NCBI GenBank assembly: GCA_003151275.1
Contig: PLXC01000175.1
Coordinates: 1 to 11,612 of the forward strand
Direction of reading: 5' to 3'
DNA length: 11,612 nucleotides
Source of the DNA: Candidatus Melainabacteria bacterium
GTDB taxonomy: Bacteria > Cyanobacteriota > Vampirovibrionia > Obscuribacterales > Obscuribacteraceae
Shown: positions 5,557-11,612 of the stretch, in pieces
Layout: each line of letters begins with the position of its first letter
Position numbering within the stretch: position 1 is the stretch's first letter
Translations under genes and position numbers: made by a program
Notes under the pieces: model-generated
Databases searched by the model: none
What the model was told of the DNA's origin: nothing
The model's input: the letters and a program-made list of their open reading frames with translations, nothing else

Positions 5557-7491
5557 CTAGTCTTCGGTCAAACGTTCGTTGTACTTGTAGAGCGAATGGT
5601 CTTCGGGCACGGTTACGGCCTTCCAGCTGCCAGTCACATTTCCCGACGCCATCACATCCATTTTCTTCACTTCCTGGTAACGCCTCAAGCTCTGGAGCAA
5701 ACGCGCATAGTTCTGTTCCATGCGCACGGTTGTGGGATGTTGGTCACCCAATTGTCGTTTGCAAATCGTCAAGGCTTCGACATAGTAAGGCTCGGCTGGT
5801 TCAAACTTGTTCTGCATGTGATAAAGAGTAGCCATATTCTGTAGTGCACATGCCACATCCGGGTGGTCAGGCGGATAGTTGGCTTTGTACAATTCCAGAT
5901 AGCGCAGGGCAAAACGCTCGGCATCATCATACTTCCCTTGGAAATAATTGACTTTGGCAAGGTTGTTTACCGTCGCCGCGATGTGCAAACTTGTTGGTGG
6001 CAGCACTCGGGTTTTGATGATCAATGCATCGCTATATAAGGATTCGGCTCTGTCGATATGGCCAAGTCGGCAGTAAACGTCGGCAAGCCTTTCAATAGCA
6101 CCGACAAACCGTGAGCTTTCTCGTCCAAACTTCTCCGCTTTGCGAATCACCTCAATCCACTGGCGCTCAGCATCAGCATGGCGACCATCCTGGAATGATT
6201 GTTCGGCCACGTTGCGACTCAACTCCCAATCAGCGTCCATGTTGAGAACGGGGGTGTTGGTTACTTGAGCGGTTAGATCACGTTGCGACCAATTCAATTC
6301 CTTCATCGCCTGGGTGACGTTGATTTGCTTCTTGCGAGCGTAGTCGAACAAGATGAATGCGTGTTCGGCAGTCATCCGACCCGCCTCCATCATCGAGTTG
6401 CAGCCGGCAGCTAGGTGCAGGAAATTGGAGTCACAAATGTCGGACATAAGAAGCATTTGCAGCATCAATTGAGAATTCTCGCGACCAAGTTGCAAAGCTT
6501 TGTCTATGTCCGAATCGGTCACCAGTCCGAGCAACTTCAAAAACTCGATGAACGTAACTTTTTTGTTGTTGCCGATCTCGTTCATCCGCACTTTCTGCAC
6601 GGCTTGCTGAAGAGTCAGTCCCTCGCGGTCCATCAAGAACAGCACTCTCGTTGCATCTTGTGTCGAGCAACTGTTGGCCAAAATCATTTCCTGCAGCTGC
6701 AGCGCGTTCTCCAGCAACGCCGGGGTGCAAAAGTGCGAATCAACCAGAATCTGTCCCAATAACTTGCCCGTGCTGACACTCATTTCAATAGCATTACTTA
6801 GCTGCGGCTTTGTGATTGTGCCGGCGGCTATCAACAACTCTCCCAGCAGCACAGTTCGCTTGTCGGGCAGTCCATAAAAATCTCGCTCAGATGGCTGCGC
6901 TCCACTTGTTGTATTGCGCCGAGAGCTGGTTTTGAGTGACTTAATTGCTTGATCTCGAGTGACCCTTCCATTCCTTAATAATGATTGGGCATTCAAGGTT
7001 GCGGTCAGTCCCGCCTCTGAAATCATGCCGGATAGCACCAGCGAACGCCCAAAGGGTAATCCTGTTTCCTCGCTTTGTTTGAGAGCAGTGTTTAGTTGGG
7101 CGTGAGAAATCAAACCGCATTCAATGAGAAGTTCGCCGAGTTTGTTGGCAGACGCATCGTCTGGTTTTTCGTAGCCTACTTTATTAAGAGCTTCTTCGAG
7201 TGTCGGGTGTTCACCCGCTGCAACGGCTTGCAGTGCGCGCTTTGCCAGATCTGGGTCGACGCTGTTGCTCTTTAACAATGTCTGGCACTGTATAGCAGCG
7301 TCCAATAATGCTTCGCGAATATATTGCGACAGCACCAAAACTCGCCCTAGGGCCAGCCCTGTTTGATCGACAATTTGCAAGGCCGCTTCCAGCTTTTTAC
7401 GTTCGACCAGCCCAAGTTCGACCAACAGCTCGCCAAGCCGAAGATCCTCGCTGATAGCTGATGCATCTCGGTTAGTCGCGCCTTCTGGCAT
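5557..7491 (-). CDS. Four MshEN-like modules fused to a C-terminal TPR domain, 644 aa
   Basis: The N-terminal two thirds consist of four units starting near residues 18, 117, 215 and 313, so the period is 98-99 residues. Each unit opens with a 24+5+24 residue pattern like the MshEN/GspE N-terminal domain (xLGELLxxxGLIxxxxLxxAL, then a spacer such as DQTGL, EETGL or VSTGK, then xLGxxLVxSxxI...Q). A helical linker of about 45 residues follows. Copy 1 keeps the leading Arg (R18); copies 2 and 3 have Lys and Leu, and copy 4 is degenerate. Residues about 420-610 are TPRs (AERQWIEVIRKAE, AESLYSDALIIKTRVL, ATVNNLAKVNYFQGKYDDAE, ALQNMATLYHMQNKFEPAE). No Walker motifs are present, so it is not a secretion ATPase. 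MshEN domains can bind cyclic di-GMP; whether this one does is open. The start at 7491 has GAGG 4 bases upstream. It is divergent from the secreted-protein cluster. Confidence 0.88.
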   Translation of the reverse strand: MPEGATNRDASAISEDLRLGELLVELGLVERKKLEAALQIVDQTGLALGRVLVLSQYIREALLDAAIQCQTLLKSNSVDPDLAKRALQAVAAGEHPTLEEALNKVGYEKPDDASANKLGELLIECGLISHAQLNTALKQSEETGLPFGRSLVLSGMISEAGLTATLNAQSLLRNGRVTRDQAIKSLKTSSRRNTTSGAQPSERDFYGLPDKRTVLLGELLIAAGTITKPQLSNAIEMSVSTGKLLGQILVDSHFCTPALLENALQLQEMILANSCSTQDATRVLFLMDREGLTLQQAVQKVRMNEIGNNKKVTFIEFLKLLGLVTDSDIDKALQLGRENSQLMLQMLLMSDICDSNFLHLAAGCNSMMEAGRMTAEHAFILFDYARKKQINVTQAMKELNWSQRDLTAQVTNTPVLNMDADWELSRNVAEQSFQDGRHADAERQWIEVIRKAEKFGRESSRFVGAIERLADVYCRLGHIDRAESLYSDALIIKTRVLPPTSLHIAATVNNLAKVNYFQGKYDDAERFALRYLELYKANYPPDHPDVACALQNMATLYHMQNKFEPAEPYYVEALTICKRQLGDQHPTTVRMEQNYARLLQSLRRYQEVKKMDVMASGNVTGSWKAVTVPEDHSLYKYNERLTED

Positions 7492-7934
7492 TAGTCCTCA
7501 GGGAGGGTAGTAAAGTTTTCGGGAAAAGAGAACACAGGTTGCCTGGCGTAACCGTGCCACAGGAATGATGGACAGTTCCAAACATATCATTCCCTATTAC
7601 AGTCCGCCTACACTCCGCATAGACCCTTCGGATCGTCAAATGTGACCAATCAGCCTCATGTGCCAGCCAACATCGCGCGTTTCGTAAGAACAAAGAGAAG
7701 CGAATAGCGATCAAGAATGAGTTTTTTGAGGCGAGTGCGCCACCGAAATTATCAGCACGCTTTTTCTTTTGCGGCTGGAAATCCCGCGCTCCAAAAGAAA
7801 TCGCCTTCCCAGTGGGAGAAACACCATGGCTGTGCGTAGGACCACCCAAGACAACAGGCTGCGCAAAAGTTACCTTAATGTCACGCTACAACAGTTCTAC
7901 CTGTTCCAGCCCCAAAACACATCAGAGCTAAACA
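7492..7934. other. Divergent intergenic region before the secreted-protein cluster
   Basis: This 443-bp stretch separates the MshEN-TPR gene (minus) from the first secreted-protein gene (plus) and must contain promoters for both. Apart from the inverted repeat at 7763-7800 I see no RNA gene and no convincing -35/-10 pair. One open frame beginning at ATG 7826 has GGGAG 7 bases upstream but overlaps the signal-peptide coding region out of frame, and I do not call it. Confidence 0.5.
7763..7800. repeat. Inverted repeat with 9-bp arms upstream of the secreted-protein cluster
   Basis: TTTCTTTTG (7763-7771) is perfectly complementary to CAAAAGAAA (7792-7800), and an inner GCGG/CCGC pairing (7771-7774 with 7784-7787) shares the edge of the arm. 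It lies about 135 bases before the start at 7935. It could be a leader hairpin or a regulator site; the T-rich and A-rich arms alone do not decide. Confidence 0.4.
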
Positions 7935-8657
7935 ATGATCAACACCGCACTCAACCTGAAATCAGCAACGCTAGCCCTGGCTGCGGCGATTTTTATGGTG
8001 CTTGGGTTTGGTGCTGCTCAGGCTCAAAGTCTGCGCACACCGTTGATTCAAGGCGCACCAAGCGCCGCAGCTGGTCAGGCTCCACAACAAGGCAATCCGC
8101 CTCCAATCGGTAGTGGCTCAACGCCAATGGGCGTCAATCCAGGCATGTCGGGAGCTCCTCTCCCACCTCCATCCGATGTTTCATTGCCTCCCTTGAGCCC
8201 ACTAGAAAGAGGGCCAGGCGGAGGTGTGAGCTCTATGGTGGCACCTTATTTGACACCACCACCGTCAACTCCCGGCGCTGACCCAGGTATGTTGCCAAAC
8301 AACGGTTATCCATCTGCAATACAAGTGAACATCAATGCCGGTGGCGGCTACCCTGGAGACCAAGCTCCCAAAACAAGATCAGGTCGGCAAACCACACGCG
8401 ACCTGGGGATAAAACGTACGGCAGGTTCATCACTAAACGACTTTGGTGAACTGCTGCCCAATAAGCCAGACCTAAAAATGCAACCTCAATTTTCGCAAGA
8501 CGGTCCGCGGACCGTATCCAGCGGTGGGGGTGGACAAGGCGGTGCGACCCGCAGTGCCAACCTGGCCGGTGCCCAAACCACTCAAAGTCTTTATGGTAAT
8601 CGCACTCTATTCAGAGGACCCAATCTTCGCGCCCGCGCCACTATCGCAGACCACTAA
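7935..8657 (+). CDS. Secreted Pro/Gly-rich protein, paralogue A of a tandem pair
   Basis: I recognise no family. The 240-aa product starts with a signal peptide (hydrophobic core ATLALAAAIFMVLGFGAA, likely cleavage AQA|QS after residue 30). The mature part is rich in Pro, Gly, Ser and Gln, has no Cys, and looks disordered. Conserved blocks shared with the next gene are LRTPLIQGA (33-41), PPIGSGSTPMGVNPGM (56-71), PPSTPGADPGML (109-120), SGRQTT (149-154) and GSSLNDFG (164-171). A Gly run occurs near 197-203 and the C terminus is basic (LRARATIADH). The start at ATG 7935 is the first possible after an in-frame stop at 7929-7931; its binding site is poor. The next gene follows after 84 bases in the same direction, so co-transcription is likely. 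A surface or matrix role is inference from export and composition. Confidence 0.82.
   Translation: MINTALNLKSATLALAAAIFMVLGFGAAQAQSLRTPLIQGAPSAAAGQAPQQGNPPPIGSGSTPMGVNPGMSGAPLPPPSDVSLPPLSPLERGPGGGVSSMVAPYLTPPPSTPGADPGMLPNNGYPSAIQVNINAGGGYPGDQAPKTRSGRQTTRDLGIKRTAGSSLNDFGELLPNKPDLKMQPQFSQDGPRTVSSGGGGQGGATRSANLAGAQTTQSLYGNRTLFRGPNLRARATIADH
8259..8295 (+). repeat. 37-bp direct repeat, copy 1 (paralogue A)
   Basis: This segment matches 9102-9138 in the next gene at 35 of 37 bases. It encodes the most conserved peptide shared by both proteins, PPSTPGADPGML. The near-identity at DNA level amid diverged flanks suggests strong constraint on the peptide or occasional recombination between the two genes. 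Confidence 0.85.
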
Positions 8658-8741
8658 GTAAGCCCCAAGTTATCGTTTTAAGTCATCCGCTCGAAAGTCC
8701 CAGTAGGACTCAATCAAAAAAAGGCTCAGGAGGCCACACCC

Positions 8742-9731
8742 ATGTTGAACGTTAAGATTTTAAAGGCAGCACTCGCGTCATTGGCGCTAGGCACCGTTCT
8801 GAGCACTCCATCTTTTGCCCAGGGCACAACCACCCTGCGAACACCGTTGATTCCTGGTGCCCAGAGCACCGGACCTGGAATGCCAGCCGCGGAAGGCGCA
8901 CCACCGGCAATTGGTGATGGACCGACCCCGATGGGCGTTAATCCTGGTATGGGCGGACCTTCGACACTCTTGCCGTGGATTCCAGCTATCCCAGCTAACC
9001 AAATCGACCAAGGTAGTTCAGGCATCAATCTTCCTGTCGCCCCAGCCATTGTCTCTCCTCCTGGAGTACTTGGACCAGCTTTGACAGGATTGATTCCAGC
9101 GCCACCGTCAACTCCCGGGGCTGACCCAGGCATGTTGCAAGTCCCTCCATTCGCTAACACATTCAACCCCGCTCTTGAAACTAACATCGGCGGCGCCGGT
9201 GGACTACCGGGCACAGGCGGTTACGGCACATCCATTCCACAAACACGCCGCAGTGGACAGACTACACACCAATGGGAACTGCGTGGACGTCACCAGGCTC
9301 TCGGTGCAGGTAGTGGCGCAGTAGGCAGCATCCAAGATGAAGTTGCACGTACTGGACCACTAGCCGGCTTCGGTCTGCCATTCGGCGTACCGACCGGTAA
9401 CGGTTTCGACAAAGGCACATCCGCAGGCACCGAAATGCGTAACAGCTCAATCGACCTGGGTGGTGGACAGCGCTTGAAAATCGGCGGGACCAAAATCTCA
9501 ACCGGCTCGTCGATTCAAGACTTCGGTCTGAGCGACACCCGTAACAACGGCATTGCCGCCCTCACGGCGCAGCAAGCTACTGAGTTTGGTCAAGGCTGGA
9601 GACGTATCCCGCTGTACAGCAGCCGGACCACGGACTTCGGATTTAACTACACCCAATTCAACCCAGCCAACGAAAACGCACAGAAGACCGGACAGCTCCT
9701 ATTGCCTAAAGGCGTAGAGACAAACTTCTAG
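8742..9731 (+). CDS. Secreted Gly/Pro-rich protein, paralogue B of a tandem pair
   Basis: The 329-aa product has a signal peptide (core LKAALASLALGTVL, likely cleavage SFA|QG after residue 26) and a Cys-free, Gly/Pro/Thr-rich mature region. It shares ordered blocks with the preceding gene: LRTPLIPGA (32-40), PPAIGDGPTPMGVNPGM (54-70), PPSTPGADPGML (121-132), SGQTT (171-175) and GSSIQDFG (255-262). It is about 90 residues longer, mainly in the middle and C-terminal parts. The extra C-terminal part contains aromatic DFG/FNY phrases (TEFGQGW, TTDFGFNYTQFN), which hint at a beta-rich or repeat-like end. The ribosome binding site AGGAGG is strong, about 8 bases before ATG 8742, much better than that of paralogue A. 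A G-run/C-run hairpin follows the stop. It belongs to no family I can name; secretion is well supported, function is not. Confidence 0.87.
   Translation: MLNVKILKAALASLALGTVLSTPSFAQGTTTLRTPLIPGAQSTGPGMPAAEGAPPAIGDGPTPMGVNPGMGGPSTLLPWIPAIPANQIDQGSSGINLPVAPAIVSPPGVLGPALTGLIPAPPSTPGADPGMLQVPPFANTFNPALETNIGGAGGLPGTGGYGTSIPQTRRSGQTTHQWELRGRHQALGAGSGAVGSIQDEVARTGPLAGFGLPFGVPTGNGFDKGTSAGTEMRNSSIDLGGGQRLKIGGTKISTGSSIQDFGLSDTRNNGIAALTAQQATEFGQGWRRIPLYSSRTTDFGFNYTQFNPANENAQKTGQLLLPKGVETNF
9102..9138 (+). repeat. 37-bp direct repeat, copy 2 (paralogue B)
   Basis: Partner of 8259-8295, differing at two bases (C/G and T/C). It encodes PPSTPGADPGML in paralogue B. Confidence 0.85.
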
Positions 9732-9746
9732 TCTTAGAGGAATCGA

Positions 9747-9780
9747 GGGGGGATTGTCCCATGGTGTTCGTAATCCCCCC
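9747..9780 (+). terminator. Terminator-like hairpin after paralogue B
   Basis: GGGGGGATT (9747-9755) pairs perfectly with AATCCCCCC (9772-9780), a 9-bp GC-heavy stem with a 16-base loop, starting 16 bases after the stop codon. The downstream sequence is GCTTTCC rather than a long T-run. It could therefore be a partial terminator or an mRNA-stabilising 3' hairpin that sets different levels for the genes before and after it. Confidence 0.5.
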
Positions 9781-9853
9781 GCTTTCCAGCTCTAAAGCAT
9801 TCCCGTAATATTCAATACATCGAACCACTCCTCGCAACCCAAAGCTGATTCTC

Positions 9854-10609
9854 ATGAACTCCAACGAACAACCAAAGAACAACCAACGAGTCTTCGCAAA
9901 TATAGCGATGTCGTTGACCCTAGTTCTCGGAATGGTCGTAGCGTACATGCCAGCCGCCGGAGCACAAGGAATGGGACCAGACCAGGAATCCCTACTGCCA
10001 CCAGAAGTGGTGCCTCTTGATCCTCAAGTAGCGAGCAAGATGTCACAAACCCAAGCTGCAACACGTGCACTGGGCAACAACTTCGACACACAATCCGCAC
10101 CAGGATTAGTTCAAGCCGGTGGTAACACCTCCACCGTCCCAGCAGGACTGCCGCTATCAACTGGACAATCAGCCCAGGACTTTCGCCAAGCGGCATTCAA
10201 TTCACTGATGGGTCAACCAGTGGCTCCAGTCGCTCCCCAGGTCAACCCTAACTTGCAAATGATGCAAGCTCAAATGGGTCAAGCTCCTGGAATGACACCG
10301 CAAATGAGCGGTCAAGCCGGACAATCTGCATGGGTAACACCAGGTCTGACTGCACCGGGAATGGCTTCCAATCAAGCCGCAGGTGGGATGCAATCCCAAA
10401 CACTATCGGGTGGTGTTAAGAACCCCGAAATCGGCAGACCATCTAAGCTCTCCAAGCTTAGCCACGGAGTCGGACTAGCAACAATGATTGGCTCCGGAGT
10501 GTTCGTCGGTGCTGCAATGAGCAGAAACCCAAGTTCAATGTTTTCGACAGGTTTATTCGGTCTCGGTCTTGCAAATTACGCAATGCGAAACGGTTTCTCC
10601 AGGTTTTAA
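9854..10609 (+). CDS. Secreted Gln/Met/Gly-rich protein with glycine-rich hydrophobic C terminus
   Basis: The product is 251 aa with no recognised family. A polar N-terminal stretch (MNSNEQPKNNQRVFA) is followed by a signal peptide core (IAMSLTLVLGMVVAYM) and a likely cleavage AGA|QG after residue 38. The central part is low complexity; residues about 118-182 are rich in Gln and Met (MMQAQMGQAPGMTPQM), Cys is absent, and Pro is frequent. Residues about 203-248 form two short glycine-spaced hydrophobic stretches (GVGLATMIGSGVFVGAAM and MFSTGLFGLGLANYAM), resembling glycine-zipper membrane or assembly segments, ending in NGFSRF. That pattern suggests association with the outer membrane or a surface polymer, but no homologue is named. 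The start codon has no clear Shine-Dalgarno sequence. The next gene begins 18 bases after the stop, so the two are probably co-transcribed. Confidence 0.82.
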   Translation: MNSNEQPKNNQRVFANIAMSLTLVLGMVVAYMPAAGAQGMGPDQESLLPPEVVPLDPQVASKMSQTQAATRALGNNFDTQSAPGLVQAGGNTSTVPAGLPLSTGQSAQDFRQAAFNSLMGQPVAPVAPQVNPNLQMMQAQMGQAPGMTPQMSGQAGQSAWVTPGLTAPGMASNQAAGGMQSQTLSGGVKNPEIGRPSKLSKLSHGVGLATMIGSGVFVGAAMSRNPSSMFSTGLFGLGLANYAMRNGFSRF

Positions 10610-10627
10610 ATTTCAGGATTTCAGCAA

Positions 10628-11320
10628 ATGAACATCAAGTCTCTAACACTAACAATCATCTCGGTCGCAGCTGCTGTTGCAGCAGCCCAGCCTGCTGTTC
10701 AAGCGCAAGAAGAGAAACGCACACCATCTGCTCGCTGGGACTACGCGCCAAACGTATGGAAGAAAGAGACAATGCAATTGCCTCGCAACCATGGTTATGA
10801 AAGCGGTCCTGCTGTAAACGTTAGATCTGGATCTGTCCCCAGAAGCAATATGCTCGGTATTGACCCTAACTATCTCGCCAAGGCACCAGCTCCGATGGCT
10901 GCTCCTCTCATCCACGTCAGTCATGCTGTTTCCGCAGTGCCAATCGTGCCAATCGCTGCTAAACCAAAAAATCCTTTAGAAGCCTTCCAACACGCTTTCG
11001 GACATCCAATTTCAGCAACTCCACCAATGGTGGCATCTCTCCCACAAGGCTTGCCTGCTTTACCTGGACAGCCACTTGCTGCTCCAACATCAAAAACAGT
11101 TTCAGCTCGTCATCTCCCTATCCGCTCACACTCTGCCAATCTCAATGGCAAACTCTTAACTCCTCAACATCGTTACGGACAATCTGCCGGATCGCCTGCA
11201 GCTCTTCCAATCGCCAGTTATCCAACTGGTGTCGGTTTCACTCCAGGTGCCTTCAGCCCAAGAGCTGGAAGTGGCACGAGCACCAACGCAGTGGTTAACG
11301 GCAGAATCATCCGACGCTAA
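10628..11320 (+). CDS. Secreted Pro/Ala-rich basic protein, 230 aa, unknown function
   Basis: The protein starts with a signal peptide (MNIKSLTLTIISVAAAVAAA, likely cleavage VQA|QEE after residue 26). The mature part opens with a charged, aromatic segment (RWDYAPNVWKKETMQLPRNH, about 36-55) and continues as a Pro/Ala/Ser/His-rich chain without Cys. It ends in a basic tail (GRIIRR). Many Lys/Arg and His residues and few acidic ones make it cationic, which would suit binding to anionic cell-surface polymers; this is inference. The start at ATG 10628 has AGGA about 9 bases upstream. It lies 18 bases after the preceding gene, consistent with one operon, and is followed by a G-poor spacer before the next secreted-protein gene. 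I recognise no family. Confidence 0.82.
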   Translation: MNIKSLTLTIISVAAAVAAAQPAVQAQEEKRTPSARWDYAPNVWKKETMQLPRNHGYESGPAVNVRSGSVPRSNMLGIDPNYLAKAPAPMAAPLIHVSHAVSAVPIVPIAAKPKNPLEAFQHAFGHPISATPPMVASLPQGLPALPGQPLAAPTSKTVSARHLPIRSHSANLNGKLLTPQHRYGQSAGSPAALPIASYPTGVGFTPGAFSPRAGSGTSTNAVVNGRIIRR

Positions 11321-11431
11321 CCAACATTCAGTCTAAATTCCAAACTATCCAATTCCACCAATCCCAAATCCCACACTCTAATCGTTGACAAACAAGTTTA
11401 TCGATTCTCACCCAAACCCTAGGAGGTTCTC
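11321..11431 (+). other. G-depleted C/A-rich intergenic leader
   Basis: From 11321 to 11383 almost no G occurs on the plus strand while C and A dominate. A C-rich, G-poor, unstructured transcript is the classic composition of Rho loading sites, so Rho-dependent termination after the preceding gene is possible. A TTGACA hexamer at 11385-11390 could be a -35 box for the next gene, but I see no -10 box at the right distance. Confidence 0.3.
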
Positions 11432-11612
11432 ATGGTTTCCACAATCAAATCTTTCGGTAAAAAGATTGTTGCATCACGTTCATTCAAGGTTGCCTCCCGT
11501 CTAGGTTTCCTTCTCGCTCCTCAACTAGTGCTCATGGCTATTGGCGTTTACGACCAAGCAGTACATGCACAAGGACTAGTCGGCGCACCGGTTGACCCAC
11601 GTTATGGTCAAT
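11432..11612 (+). CDS. Secreted protein, N-terminal part (cut by window edge)
   Basis: A strong ribosome binding site (AGGAGG at 11421-11426) precedes ATG 11432 by 5 bases. The visible 60 residues form a long signal peptide: a basic start (MVSTIKSFGKKIVASRSFK), the hydrophobic core LGFLLAPQLVLMAIGVY, and a likely cleavage VHA|QG near residue 47. The first mature residues are GLVGAPVDPRYGQ. It continues the series of plus-strand exported proteins whose mature form would begin with Gln. The frame is open to the end of the window, so length, domains and function cannot be judged. Confidence 0.82.
   Translation, partial: MVSTIKSFGKKIVASRSFKVASRLGFLLAPQLVLMAIGVYDQAVHAQGLVGAPVDPRYGQ

Noticed and set aside
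7826..8113. Plus-strand frame starting at ATG 7826 with GGGAG 7 bases upstream
   Set aside because: It overlaps the signal-peptide and conserved N-terminal coding part of the secreted protein at 7935 in another frame. The product is Arg/Ser-rich without domain features, a typical shadow frame.
8726..9214. Minus-strand 162-codon frame opposite paralogue B
   Set aside because: Its Pro/Gly-rich product is the expected antisense reading of the Gly/Pro-rich gene. The plus frame has a signal peptide, a strong binding site and a paralogue.
7935..11612. Collagen-like or PE/PPE-type surface proteins
   Set aside because: There are no regular Gly-X-Y triplets and no PE/PPE N-terminal domains; only general Pro/Gly richness is present.

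Overview
The window looks like a chromosomal stretch from a Gram-negative-type bacterium. The base composition is roughly balanced, it carries many Sec-type signal peptides, and it has TPR and low-complexity secreted proteins. Large TPR/MshEN-like architectures beside many small secreted proteins of no known family would fit a non-photosynthetic relative of Cyanobacteria (Vampirovibrionia/Melainabacteria, for example Obscuribacterales). That placement is inference from overall style, not from a marker gene. No rRNA, tRNA, CRISPR array, transposase or phage gene was seen.

Left part (1-2260). Two very small minus-strand reading frames with convincing ribosome binding sites lie at 130-273 (47 aa, one membrane segment) and 442-606 (54 aa, no known family). 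An Nramp-family metal-ion transporter follows on the plus strand (772-2094). Its leader can fold into three consecutive hairpins, and its metal-site motifs differ from the classic DPGN/MPH pattern. A strong hairpin at 2173-2196 separates it from the convergent minus-strand genes.

Centre (2258-7491). A secreted single-domain fasciclin (FAS1) protein and a 554-aa acidic, mostly disordered protein lie in tandem on the minus strand. A plus-strand TPR protein ending in a CxxC/CxxC zinc-ribbon-like tail converges on a 644-aa minus-strand protein. The larger protein carries four MshEN-like modules in a regular 98-residue repeat, followed by TPRs. The TPR segments of the two resemble each other, so they may be related and act in the same kind of assembly or regulatory process.

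Right part (7935-11612). Five consecutive plus-strand genes encode signal-peptide proteins; the last is cut by the window edge. They are rich in Pro, Gly, Gln, Ala and Ser, and the four complete ones have no cysteine. All five have a predicted signal peptidase site of the form Ala|Gln, so every mature protein would start with glutamine. The first two are clear diverged tandem paralogues. This is the most novel-looking locus: a cluster of secreted or cell-surface proteins without recognisable domains, probably one or a few transcription units.
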